From: Bradyrhizobium prioriisuperbiae
GTDB lineage: Bacteria; Pseudomonadota; Alphaproteobacteria; Rhizobiales; Xanthobacteraceae
DNA length: 64,000 nt
Direction: 5' to 3'
Assembly: GCF_032397745.1 (NCBI RefSeq)
Contig: NZ_CP135921.1
Span: forward strand, 4,700,501 to 4,764,500
A model generated the notes under the pieces. That model made no database searches, was not told where the DNA came from, and saw only the letters and a program-made list of their open reading frames with translations. A program made the position numbers and the translations under genes. This document shows positions 7,639 to 15,569 of this stretch, in pieces (within the stretch, counting starts at the first letter, position 1; each line of letters begins with the position of its first letter).

Positions 7639-8949
7639 CTAGTTGGTGAGGCGCGCTTGTGTCACGGCTTTCTGAAACAGCTTGGTCATGGCATCGGCAA
7701 TGCCCTGGGTCGGGCTCACCTCGAAATAGAAGCCGGGCGAGGCACAGCTCTGCATGTTGGTGGCGATCTCGCTGGAGAACGGCGCGATCCAGGTGTTGTA
7801 CCAGGCGTTGGTCGGCAAGGGCAGATAGGTGGTGTAGAGCACCGCGATCTGGATGCCGCGTCGTTTCATCGCGGTGCAGGCCGCGACTGTGAGGGGTTCC
7901 TGGCAGCGGCCGCCAGTGGTTCGTTTGGTACAGGTCGTGGGATAGTAGGCGTCGGCAACGCCATCCGAGACGAAGAACAGGAATTTCTGCGGAGACGACA
8001 CAGCACCGGATCCGGGCGTTGCAATCGCGTTGTTCATTGCCGCCAGGACGTTGTCGTAATCGGTGCACTGATCGCTGTTGTAGTTCTGGTAGGGGACGGT
8101 CATCAGATCGATGGCGTTGGCCGCGGTCTTGGCGCTCGACAGACTTGCGGTCAACGCGGTGATGGTCGTCAGTGTGGTGCCGTTGCAGGAGGATCCGAAT
8201 GTGTAGATCGCCATCCGGAACTGCTCGGGCACCACCGCTGCCGCCGCGGCCGTGTCCATCAGCGACTGCGTTGCCTGTCGCACCACGTCGATGCGCATGG
8301 TCACGCCGAGCCGTTTCGCGAGCTTGTAATAGTCGTTGGAGTTGGACAGGTCGTGACATGCAAACGCGCATTTGTCCGACGTGTTGGCGATCATCGTCGC
8401 AACGTCGGTCGGTGTGGCGGCGACCCCCATCGACGGCGTATTGTCCAGCAGCAGATGAAAGTCGATATAGGTCGGCAGTGCGGATGCCGCCGTCGATGAC
8501 CCGGCCAGCGTGATGGTGCTGAAGCCCGCGAGTTTCATCATCTGGGTCTGTATCTCGGCCGAATAGCCGACGGTCGCGGTCCGGCCCGTGGCGCTGTCAT
8601 TGACGCTGACCGTGGCGTTCTTCGAGGTGACCCAGGCGATGTCGGATTGCACGTCGAACATGTTTGCTGCGGTGGCTTGAGCCGCCGATGCGCTGATCGT
8701 CAAAGCAGAGCGATTGACCGCGGCCAGAACGGCTGCGTCAGCAGCCGAATCCAGCCGGACCTTCGCAGCCGTGGCGAGACTGTAATCGATGGCGGAGCCG
8801 ACCATGCACACCAACGGCAGCAATGTCAGCCCGAACAGCAGCGAGATGTTGCCACGCCGGTCGTGCCGAAACCTGTGCAATCGGTTCGTCGCACGGCCGA
8901 CGGCGCGTGCGGCCCGTGATCCCGGCTTGATGAAGAATGTAATGCTCAT
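7639..8949 (-). CDS. TadG-like protein: TadE/G N-terminal anchor plus vWA domain
   Basis: Predicted membrane-anchored pilus-assembly-type protein, 436 residues. The N-terminus is basic (RFRHDRRGNISLLFGLTLLP) and leads into one hydrophobic helix (about residues 35-58) with the RRGN-x-[SA] pattern found in TadE/TadG pseudopilin-like proteins. An Ala-rich helical stretch follows. A von Willebrand A domain starts near residue 160, with a modified metal site (LLLDNTPSMGVAA: D-N-T-P-S in place of D-x-S-x-S) and a later FFVSDGVAD strand. Many cysteines (about eight) suggest a periplasmic disulfide-bonded domain. No other tad/cpa genes are in the window, so this is a solo copy. Confidence 0.82.
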   Translation of the reverse strand: MSITFFIKPGSRAARAVGRATNRLHRFRHDRRGNISLLFGLTLLPLVCMVGSAIDYSLATAAKVRLDSAADAAVLAAVNRSALTISASAAQATAANMFDVQSDIAWVTSKNATVSVNDSATGRTATVGYSAEIQTQMMKLAGFSTITLAGSSTAASALPTYIDFHLLLDNTPSMGVAATPTDVATMIANTSDKCAFACHDLSNSNDYYKLAKRLGVTMRIDVVRQATQSLMDTAAAAAVVPEQFRMAIYTFGSSCNGTTLTTITALTASLSSAKTAANAIDLMTVPYQNYNSDQCTDYDNVLAAMNNAIATPGSGAVSSPQKFLFFVSDGVADAYYPTTCTKRTTGGRCQEPLTVAACTAMKRRGIQIAVLYTTYLPLPTNAWYNTWIAPFSSEIATNMQSCASPGFYFEVSPTQGIADAMTKLFQKAVTQARLTN

Positions 8950-9329
8950 GCCCCTGGCCCGTTATCATCCTGCCCACCTCGCGACAGGTTTGTTGCATTC
9001 ACTGTGCGGAACTCTAGGCCCTGCGGGATAAGCCCATGCAGTGCGCAGGACACCACCCTGTCGTGGTATGTGCATACGCGTCGCGAGGCCTCCGGGCAGA
9101 TCCGGAACGTGACAATTGTAGGTTTTACGGGCTTATCTGCGTCTTGCTCTCGCCGTTTCGACGATGAAAAACGAGGGGTGGCCGTATGCCAGGATTAACT
9201 ATCCGCGTTGAAAGCGCGGCCACTCGGAGCAACGATTCGATTGCGGGGGCATCGCTTGAGGCCGAATGCTTCGCTCCAACGCGGCCATGACGTCTGTTTT
9301 ATGACTCAGTTTTGCATTCTGGGAGGTGT
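8950..9329. other. Gene-free stretch upstream of the TadG-like gene
   Basis: About 380 bp between the TadG-like start and the end of the TetR gene. It should contain the TadG-like promoter, but I recognise no operator, hairpin or credible open frame. Confidence 0.4.
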
Positions 9330-10055
9330 CTAGCGGGCGCCCGGCCGTTTGCTCGCCTTGCGTGCTGTCATCACCGTGCGCACATAGCCCGGCGCTGCCA
9401 GGCGGATGCTGCCGTCGGGCACGCGCAGGATGCGATCGAGCGCGATCTCGTAGAGACGGATGCGCTGCTCCAGGGCGTTGATCGCTTTTTTCGTGGCAGC
9501 GACACCGCTACTGCCCTCCGCCAACACCATGTCGGCGACGATGCCGCGGGTCGCGCCGCCCAACTGCATGATCATGTCGGCGACGCCTTCCGGATCGAAG
9601 GTGTCGAAGGTGCCATCCTTGACCCCTTGTGCGATGACGGCCGTCAGCACCGGGCGAAACAGCGCGCCGGCGGCGACATTGATGCGGTGGAACAGCACCT
9701 GGTTTTCGGGACGGAACAGCGTCTCGAACAGCGCCCATTCGGCGGCGGCATTCTCGATCTTGTTTTGCCGCAGCCGTGCCATCAGCGCGTTGAGCCGCGT
9801 CAGCGCGTCGAGGCCGGGCTGTTCCAGCACGTCGGCGACGCTGGCGAGCGCTGTAGCCGCAAGCCGTTCGGCCAGCGCCGCGAGCAGATCCTCCTTGGAG
9901 GAGAAGTAGTGATAGAACGCGCCCTTCGAGAGCCCGGCCTCTGCAATGACGTCATTGAGGCTCGCCTGGTCATAGCCGCGCGTCAGGAACAGGGATTGCG
10001 CGCAGTCCAGGATTTCAGTGCGGCGCACCTCCGGGTGCTTGACGATGCGAGGCAT
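9330..10055 (-). CDS. TetR/AcrR family transcriptional regulator
   Basis: Repressor-type regulator, 241 residues. The N-terminal TetR helix-turn-helix (AQSLFLTRGYDQASLNDVIAEAGLSKGAFYHYFSSKEDLLAAL, split here by reading as helices 1-4, about residues 19-62) is textbook, followed by a helical ligand domain. The gene is divergent from the isoprenylcysteine-methyltransferase-like gene, and two copies of GACCA-N-TGGTC lie between them. It therefore probably represses that gene and itself. Inducer unknown. Confidence 0.9.
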   Translation of the reverse strand: MPRIVKHPEVRRTEILDCAQSLFLTRGYDQASLNDVIAEAGLSKGAFYHYFSSKEDLLAALAERLAATALASVADVLEQPGLDALTRLNALMARLRQNKIENAAAEWALFETLFRPENQVLFHRINVAAGALFRPVLTAVIAQGVKDGTFDTFDPEGVADMIMQLGGATRGIVADMVLAEGSSGVAATKKAINALEQRIRLYEIALDRILRVPDGSIRLAAPGYVRTVMTARKASKRPGAR

Positions 10056-10106
10056 GAATCTCCGTGCGTGGCGTTCAACAACCCGTGCGGTTCCGGCGGC
10101 TGAACC

Positions 10107-10146
10107 TTGAAATTAGACCAGTGGTCGGTATAATAGACCAATGGTC
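10107..10146 (+). promoter_or_regulatory. Promoter with two TetR-type operators
   Basis: On the plus strand TTGAAA (10107-10112), 16 nt, TATAAT (10129-10134) forms a good sigma-70 promoter. It is flanked and overlapped by two 11-bp dyads, GACCAGTGGTC (10116-10126) and GACCAATGGTC (10136-10146), whose centres are 20 bp (two helical turns) apart. The first sits between -35 and -10, the second just after -10: classic repressor placement. Extended matches (AGACCA and TGGTCGGT) surround both. Confidence 0.8.
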
Positions 10147-10221
10147 GGTCCAAGACAAGTTTCATGGACAAGTTTCATGGGCAAGTTCCGTGACTGGCCG
10201 TGCGTTGTGTGAGGTTTCGCC

Positions 10222-10899
10222 ATGATCGTGAAAATGATCGTCCAGACCCTGATCTCGTTCGGCGTCATGGGCGCGCTGCTGTTCCTGGGTGCGGGGACAT
10301 TGCACTGGCCGGCCGCCTGGGTCTTCACCATCGGAATGACCATTGCCGGCCTGATCGGCGGGCTGTTGATGGCGCATTACGATCCCGCGCTGCTGAAGGA
10401 ACGGATGGCGCCGCCGATCCAGAAGGACCAGCCGGCCGCGGACAAGATGTTTGTGTGGGCGCTCGGGACCACCATGCTGGCCTGGCTGGTGTTGATGGGG
10501 CTCGATGTCGTGCGTTTCGGCTGGTCGCAGATGCCCCTCTGGCTGCAATGGGTCGGCGGATTGGTGCTCTGTTTTGGTGTCTGGTTCACCTATCGCGTGA
10601 TGCGGGAGAACAGCTTTGCCGCGCCGGTGGTGAAGATCCAGAAGGAGCGGGCGCAGACCGTGATCTCCACCGGACCGTATGGCTTTGTGCGCCATCCGAT
10701 GTATCTGGGCATGCTGTTCCTGTTCCCGGGCATCGCGCTGTTGCTGGGCTCGTGGTGGGGCGTTGTCATCGCGTTCGGTCTGGTCCTGCTGCTCTGCGCC
10801 CGCATCCCACTCGAGGAGAAAGTGCTGCGGGCCGGTCTCGATGGTTATGACGCCTATACGCGGCAGGTGCGCTACCGGTTAATCCCGGGCCTCTGGTAG
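10222..10899 (+). CDS. Membrane methyltransferase, isoprenylcysteine carboxyl methyltransferase (ICMT/PEMT) family
   Basis: Integral membrane protein of 225 residues with about five to six helices. It carries the ICMT/PEMT C-terminal signature: TGPYGFVRHPMYLG (residues about 152-165), then EEKVLRAGLDGYDAYTRQV ending in YRLIPGLW, which bind S-adenosylmethionine in this family. The methyl acceptor in bacteria is usually unknown; candidates are phospholipid or an isoprenoid-like acid. Expression is probably controlled by the divergent TetR protein through the two operators. A GNAT gene follows after 17 bp and may be co-transcribed. Confidence 0.82.
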   Translation: MIVKMIVQTLISFGVMGALLFLGAGTLHWPAAWVFTIGMTIAGLIGGLLMAHYDPALLKERMAPPIQKDQPAADKMFVWALGTTMLAWLVLMGLDVVRFGWSQMPLWLQWVGGLVLCFGVWFTYRVMRENSFAAPVVKIQKERAQTVISTGPYGFVRHPMYLGMLFLFPGIALLLGSWWGVVIAFGLVLLLCARIPLEEKVLRAGLDGYDAYTRQVRYRLIPGLW

Positions 10900-10916
10900 G
10901 GCGAGATTCAACGGGG

Positions 10917-11480
10917 ATGTTTGTCATGGAAAGCCAGTCGGGTGGACCGCCGGTCGCCGTCCGCCGCCTTGGCGTCGCCGACGCTGAGGATTACCGCACC
11001 ATCCGCCTCGCGGCACTGGCGCGGGAGCCGGATGCGTTCGGCTCGGTGTATGACGTCGAGGTCGCGCGCCCATTGTCCGCGTTCGTCGAGCGGCTAAAAA
11101 CCTCGCACGTGTTCGGCGCCTATGCTGGCGAACGGATTGTCGGTTTGGCCGGCTTCAAGCAGGAAGACGGCCCGAAGGACAATCACAAGGGCTTCGTCTG
11201 GGGTCTCTATGTCAGGCCGTCGGCGCGCGGGCAGGGCGTGGCGCGGGCGCTGATGGCGGAGGTCATCGCGTCGGCCCGCGATAGGGTCGAACAACTCACC
11301 CTGGCGGTGGTCGAAGGCAACGAGGCGGCGCTGAAACTCTATCGCAGCCTCGGGTTCGAGGTTTACGGCCTCGAACCCCGCGCGCTGAAAAGCCCGGCCG
11401 GCTATCGCAACGAAGTGCTGATGGTGTTGATTTTCTCACCGGATACGGCGCCACCAGGAGCGGTCGCGACGGCCGAATAA
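10917..11480 (+). CDS. GNAT family N-acetyltransferase
   Basis: Acetyl-CoA-dependent acyltransferase, 187 residues. The GNAT core shows motif A as VWGLYVRPSARGQGVARALMAEV (beta-4, R-x-x-G-x-G/A pyrophosphate loop, about residues 97-119; quoted in two parts elsewhere it is the RGQGVA loop) and motif B as VVEGNEAALKLYRSLGFEVYG. A second ATG nine bases downstream (10926) is an alternative start. It lies 17 bp after the methyltransferase gene on the same strand. Substrate unknown. Confidence 0.85.
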   Translation: MFVMESQSGGPPVAVRRLGVADAEDYRTIRLAALAREPDAFGSVYDVEVARPLSAFVERLKTSHVFGAYAGERIVGLAGFKQEDGPKDNHKGFVWGLYVRPSARGQGVARALMAEVIASARDRVEQLTLAVVEGNEAALKLYRSLGFEVYGLEPRALKSPAGYRNEVLMVLIFSPDTAPPGAVATAE

Positions 11481-11623
11481 AAATCAAATTTGTTTGAACC
11501 GTCCGAGAGCACGGCCGACATAATGGGTGCTGGGGGATTGCACACTCAGCTCAACGCACGGCGCCGCCAGACGAACATACTCCGTCGGGTCGCGCCGTGC
11601 TCATATCTTCGCGGATGGTTTGA

Positions 11624-12136
11624 TCAGGCCGGCGCGGCCTCGGACGGAGCGCGGGCGGCGAGCCAGGCCGGCCACACCGCAGCACTTTGCAGCGTTGCCG
11701 TTGCAATCCAGCGCGACACCTGCCGCAACGGCGCACCGACCACGGGCGCGCGGCTTGCCTCCTGAAACACCTCGAGCTGGGTATCGGCCGACGTGCCGTC
11801 GCGCACGATGGCGCGGCAGTGCTCGACTTCGCTGACGCAATCGAGCGCGATCGCGTCGTCCGCGACCAACGCCAGCACCTTGCCGAGCAAGTCCGCGATT
11901 GTCACCGCGCCATCGCGGGTGACGAGCGATCCCTGCACGCCGAAACGCTGCGCCCGCCACTTGTTTTCCACCGCAAACGCGCGGTCGAGGGCATCGATGT
12001 CCGCATTGAGAGACGGATCGAGATAGAGCCGCCGCGCCAGGGCGCGATACAGCGCCGCCAGCGCCACGGCATCTTCCAGCCGGGTGCAGCAGTCGGCGGC
12101 GCGCAGCTCCAGTGTCGGATGGCCCGATGACGCCCC
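11624..12136 (-). pseudogene. 5'-truncated YbdK-type glutamate--cysteine ligase (GCS2) remnant
   Basis: The frame encodes only the C-terminal third of a carboxylate-amine ligase of the YbdK/GCS2 family: GHPTLELRAADCCTRLEDAV, then LYRALARRLYLDPSLNADID and ENKWRAQRFGVQGSLV, ending ...EAAPA-stop at 11624. Going upstream, homology stops at an in-frame TGA (12137-12139) that borders an A/T-rich patch, and the catalytic N-terminal two thirds (normally about 200 residues) are absent. An ATG at 12067 could start a 147-residue fragment, but that would be non-catalytic. The break lies about 120 bp from the feoA iron-control motif, so a deletion joined these regions. Confidence 0.78.
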
Positions 12137-12164
12137 TCATGTCATTTAAGTATTTGAAATTGAA

Positions 12165-12177
12165 TGAAATTATTTCA
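12165..12177. promoter_or_regulatory. A/T-rich dyad near the pseudogene junction
   Basis: TGAAAT-T-ATTTCA is a perfect 13-bp palindrome inside the only markedly A/T-rich patch (12143-12178) of this region. It sits about 90 bp upstream of the ICE-like motif and could be a second regulator site for feoAB, or part of a lost promoter. The palindrome is seen; the role is a guess. Confidence 0.35.
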
Positions 12178-12256
12178 GTGAAGGCCAGCCGTGCACGATG
12201 GTGAGACGCCATCGATCCGGCTCGTGTCGGCCCGGAGGGCCGGCCATGCATCCTTT

Positions 12257-12273
12257 CTTATAATCGTTCTAAG
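12257..12273 (+). promoter_or_regulatory. Iron-control element (Irr/ICE-like) overlapping the feoAB -10
   Basis: CTTATAA-TCG-TTCTAAG is an inverted repeat with one mismatch and matches the rhizobial ICE pattern TTTAGAA-N3-TTCTAAA bound by Irr. It overlaps TATAAT (12259-12264), a good -10 hexamer for transcription toward feoA, so binding would block the promoter. The ATG of feoA is 63 bp further on. Confidence 0.65.
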
Positions 12274-12335
12274 AGCGGTCACATCCCGCGGCGCGGCGCT
12301 TGACCGAAGCGGGCACGGCTGCGACGTACGGCCTC

Positions 12336-12620
12336 ATGACTCCTGATCAGCAGACTTTCGGTCGCATCCGGCTTGGCGATGCAGCGCGCGGCTTTTCCGG
12401 CGTGGTTGCCGCGCTGGAAACGACGGCCTCCACCTCGGCGCTCGATGCGGTCGAGCTGGAGCAGCGGCTGATCGAATTCGGCTTTGTCGAGGGGGCGGCG
12501 ATCGAAATCCTGCATGAGGGTGCGATCGGCCGCGATCCGATCGCGGTGCGGATCAACAATGTCACGATTGCGCTGCGCCGGCGCGAGGCGATGGCCGTGG
12601 TGGTTGCGGCGGTGGAATAG
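12336..12620 (+). CDS. feoA: FeoA, ferrous iron transport accessory protein
   Basis: Small SH3-like cytosolic protein (94 residues from ATG 12336) required for FeoB activity. The C-terminal half has the usual FeoA pattern: a short helix (ELEQRLIEFGFVEGAAIEIL) followed by strands (GRDPIAVRINNVTIALRRREA) ending in V-V-V. A TTG at 12300 would add twelve residues that do not look domain-like. feoB starts four bases after the stop, so the two are translated from one message under the ICE-like site. Confidence 0.88.
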   Translation: MTPDQQTFGRIRLGDAARGFSGVVAALETTASTSALDAVELEQRLIEFGFVEGAAIEILHEGAIGRDPIAVRINNVTIALRRREAMAVVVAAVE

Positions 12621-12624
12621 GTAC

Positions 12625-14502
12625 ATGCGAATTGATGGCGCCGGCTCCCTGCATCTTGCCCTGGTGGGGACGCCAAACAGCGGCAAGACTTCGCTTTTCA
12701 ACGCGCTGACCGGCAGCCGCCAGAAGGTGGCGAACTATCCCGGTGTCACCGTGGAGCGCAAATCCGGCGGCTTCATCACGCCGGCGGGCCGGCATATCAC
12801 CCTGGTCGACCTGCCGGGCACCTATTCGCTGCGTGGCCGCAGCCCCGACGAAGAAATCACCCGCGACGTGGTGCTCGGAAAATTTCCGGGCGAAACCCAG
12901 CCCGACGTGGTGGTGTGTGTCGCCGATGCCACCAGCATGCGCCTGGCCATCCGCCTGCTGCTCGAGCTCAAGCGGGCGGGACGGCCGCTGGTGCTGGTGC
13001 TCAACATGATCGACATCGCGCGGCGGCGCGGCGTGCTGATCGACATCGAAAAATTGTCGGCACGGCTCGGCGTCCCGGTGATCACGTCGATCGCGGTGCG
13101 CAAGGGCGGCACCGAGGATCTGCTGAAACTGGTCGACGTCACCGCGGCTGAGGCCGCAGCTCCCACCGAGAATGTGTGGGCGGCGCCGAGCATCGCCGAC
13201 ATGCGGGCCGCACAGCGCGAGGCCGACCGCATCATCGCCGACTGTATCGGCGCGCCGCCGAAGCCCGACACCCTGACCACCCGTGTCGACGCGGTGGCGC
13301 TGCATCCGGTCGGCGGGCTCTTGCTGCTGATCGGGATCCTGTTCCTGATGTTCCAGGCGGTGTTCAGCTGGGCGCAGCCGGTGATGGACCTGTTGTCGTC
13401 GGGATTCGACGCCCTCGGTGTGCTGATCCACGACACGTTGCCCGACGGCCTGTTGCAGAGCTTCCTGCAGAACGGCGTGATCTCCGGCGTCGGCAGTGTG
13501 ATCGTGTTCCTGCCGCAGATCATTTTCATCTTCCTGTTCATCCTGCTGCTGGAAGACTTCGGCTATATGGCGCGCGCCGCGTTCCTGATGGACCGCATCA
13601 TGGGCGGCGCCGGGCTGCATGGCCGTGCCTTCATTCCGCTGCTGTCGAGTTTCGCCTGTGCCATTCCCGGCATCATGGCCACGCGTGTGATCGACAACAG
13701 GAGAGATCGCCTCACCACCATCCTGATTGCGCCGTTGATGACCTGCTCGGCGCGCATCCCCGTCTACACTTTGATCATCTCGGCGTTCATTCCGGCGAAA
13801 ACCGTGTGGGGCTTCGTCAACCTGCAGGGGCTGGTGATGTTCGGGCTGTATGCGGCCGGCATCGCCAGTGCGCTCGGCATGTCGTTCCTGGTGAAATTCT
13901 TCATGCTGCGCGACTATGCGCCGGCGCCGTTCATGCTGGAATTGCCGGACTACAAGCTGCCGCGGCTGAAAAGCATTGCGCTCGGCATCTACACCCGGGT
14001 GAAGATGTTCCTGTATCGCGCCGGCACCACGATCTTCTCCATGATGGTGCTGATCTGGTTTTTGGCCTCGTTCCCGCAGGCGCCGGCCGGCGCCACCGAG
14101 CCCGCGATCGATTTCAGTCTTGCCGCCATCATCGGCCACGCGCTGCAACCGCTGCTGGCGCCGCTCGGCTTCAACTGGCAGATCGCGGTGGCGCTGATCC
14201 CGGGCATGGCGGCGCGCGAAGTCGCGGTCGCTTCGCTCGGCACGGTTTATGCGGTGGAAGGCGGCAAGGAAGCCGCCGAGCAGATCGGGACTGTTCTCGC
14301 CGGCCAGTGGAGCCTCGCCACCGCGCTGTCACTGCTCGCCTGGTTCATCTTCGCCCCGCAGTGCGCCTCGACGCTGGCGGTGATCAAGCGCGAAACCGGC
14401 GGCTGGCGCTGGGTGGCCGTCACCTTCAGCTACATGCTGGCGCTGGCGTATCTCGCCAGCCTGCTCACTTACAATGTCGCGGTGGCGCTGGGAGCGGGGT
14501 AG
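12625..14502 (+). CDS. feoB: FeoB, GTPase-coupled ferrous iron transporter
   Basis: Imports Fe(II) across the inner membrane. The N-terminal G domain has G1 GTPNSGKTSLFN (residues about 13-24), G2 GVTVERK, G3 DLPGTYSLRG and G4 NMID. The helical GDI-like region follows, then the polytopic domain with two Gate motifs, including FIPLLSSFACAIPGIMATR and the later PGMAAREV. At 625 residues it is shorter than the enterobacterial protein, as is usual for FeoB without a long C-terminal tail. It sits four bases after feoA; no feoC is seen. Iron-dependent control via the upstream ICE-like motif is likely. Confidence 0.95.
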   Translation: MRIDGAGSLHLALVGTPNSGKTSLFNALTGSRQKVANYPGVTVERKSGGFITPAGRHITLVDLPGTYSLRGRSPDEEITRDVVLGKFPGETQPDVVVCVADATSMRLAIRLLLELKRAGRPLVLVLNMIDIARRRGVLIDIEKLSARLGVPVITSIAVRKGGTEDLLKLVDVTAAEAAAPTENVWAAPSIADMRAAQREADRIIADCIGAPPKPDTLTTRVDAVALHPVGGLLLLIGILFLMFQAVFSWAQPVMDLLSSGFDALGVLIHDTLPDGLLQSFLQNGVISGVGSVIVFLPQIIFIFLFILLLEDFGYMARAAFLMDRIMGGAGLHGRAFIPLLSSFACAIPGIMATRVIDNRRDRLTTILIAPLMTCSARIPVYTLIISAFIPAKTVWGFVNLQGLVMFGLYAAGIASALGMSFLVKFFMLRDYAPAPFMLELPDYKLPRLKSIALGIYTRVKMFLYRAGTTIFSMMVLIWFLASFPQAPAGATEPAIDFSLAAIIGHALQPLLAPLGFNWQIAVALIPGMAAREVAVASLGTVYAVEGGKEAAEQIGTVLAGQWSLATALSLLAWFIFAPQCASTLAVIKRETGGWRWVAVTFSYMLALAYLASLLTYNVAVALGAG

Positions 14503-14534
14503 GGCGCTTCGGCGTCATTGTCTCCGCTTCATCA

Positions 14535-14843
14535 TCATTGGCCCCCGTCGGCATCACTTTTCTCAGCCGATCCTTTTGTCGCCTCTCCGTCACCGCGCTT
14601 TCGCTTCACGCGCCCGCGGGCGTACCCCTTGGAGACGGCGGCGAACATCTCGCAGAGTTCGTATTCCAGATATTCGTTGGCGAGGATCAGCGCGCGGATC
14701 GCGCTGCGCATGTCGCCATTGCAGGCGGCGATCGCCTGATCGGCGGCAGCTTCCAGCCGATCGGATTCCTCCGATGCGGATGTTTCCAAAGCGGATCTTT
14801 CCAAGGAATGGCGTTTCGCGCCGGACGATGCGGCTGCAGACAT
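14535..14843 (-). CDS. Conserved hypothetical small protein
   Basis: 102 residues, no membrane segment. A central acidic/alanine helix-forming block (RLEAAADQAIAACNGDMRSA then IRALILANEYLEYELCEMFA, about residues 29-68) is flanked by a Ser-rich N-terminus and a Lys/Gly-rich tail. I recall similar short proteins annotated only as hypothetical in Bradyrhizobiaceae. It is convergent with feoB, with about 30 bp between the ends. Confidence 0.65.
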   Translation of the reverse strand: MSAAASSGAKRHSLERSALETSASEESDRLEAAADQAIAACNGDMRSAIRALILANEYLEYELCEMFAAVSKGYARGRVKRKRGDGEATKGSAEKSDADGGQ

Positions 14844-15010
14844 GTCGGATGCTCGGGATTGTGTGGACCGGTCAGGATAATGTTCTTGTTTTGTTCTTTA
14901 GTCAATCGAGAGCGCCAGCTATTTCCACATGCTCTGTTGCCGCAGGATCGTCTGTCAGCGCGGATGACATCATTTTTTGAACCAGTTGCCGTTTTCCGGG
15001 TTGTGTCGGC

Positions 15011-15562
15011 ATGGGCGCATCAGAAAAACAGAAAATGCTGGCGGGGGAGATGTACCGCCCCGGGGATCCCGAAATTCAGGCAGACCAGGCGGCGGCGAAA
15101 GCGTGGATGGTGCGCTACAACGCATCGCTCGCGGCGCCTGCCAGCGAGCGGCGCGCGCTGCTGCGCGAACTGTTCGGCGAAGTCGGTGATGACGCGGTGA
15201 TCCGGCCGCCGTTCCACTGCGACTTCGGCTACAACATCCGCATCGGACGCAGCGTGTTCCTCAACTTCAACTGCGTGATCCTGGATGTGGTCTCCGTCAC
15301 CATCGGCGCCGACACCCAGATCGGACCGGCGGTGCAGATCTATACCGCCGACCGTCCGCGCGATCCGGCAGAGCGCCGTAGCGGCGTCGAGTTCGGACGT
15401 CCGGTGGTGATCGGCAGCAATGTCTGGATCGGCGGCGGGGCCATCATCCTGCCTGGCGTGACCATCGGCGACGATGCAATCATCGGCTCCGGATCGGTGG
15501 TGACACGCGACGTGCCCAAGGGGGCGACGGTGGTCGGCAATCCGGCACGAGCGACAAAGTAA
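15011..15562 (+). CDS. Sugar O-acetyltransferase (maltose acetyltransferase / NodL-LacA type)
   Basis: Cytosolic left-handed beta-helix acetyltransferase, 183 residues, using acetyl-CoA to acetylate a sugar hydroxyl. The N-terminal maltose-acetyltransferase cap (QKMLAGEMYRPGDPEIQADQ) is followed by hexapeptide repeats (NIRIGRSVFLNFNCVILD, VTIGADTQIGPAVQIYT, VVIGSNVWIGGGAIILPGVT). The catalytic histidine position of the family (usually H in 'IYTAxHP') reads IYTADRP here, a deviation worth noting; the C-terminus VVGNPARATK is standard. The gene is convergent with the SGNH-hydrolase gene. Confidence 0.88.
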   Translation: MGASEKQKMLAGEMYRPGDPEIQADQAAAKAWMVRYNASLAAPASERRALLRELFGEVGDDAVIRPPFHCDFGYNIRIGRSVFLNFNCVILDVVSVTIGADTQIGPAVQIYTADRPRDPAERRSGVEFGRPVVIGSNVWIGGGAIILPGVTIGDDAIIGSGSVVTRDVPKGATVVGNPARATK

Positions 15563-15569
15563 GGGCTCG

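Noticed and set aside
11601..12251. 216-codon minus-strand frame over the ybdK remnant
   Set aside because: The GCS2-like residues (GHPTLELRAADCCTRLED and following) are in a different frame; this one is Arg-rich noise.
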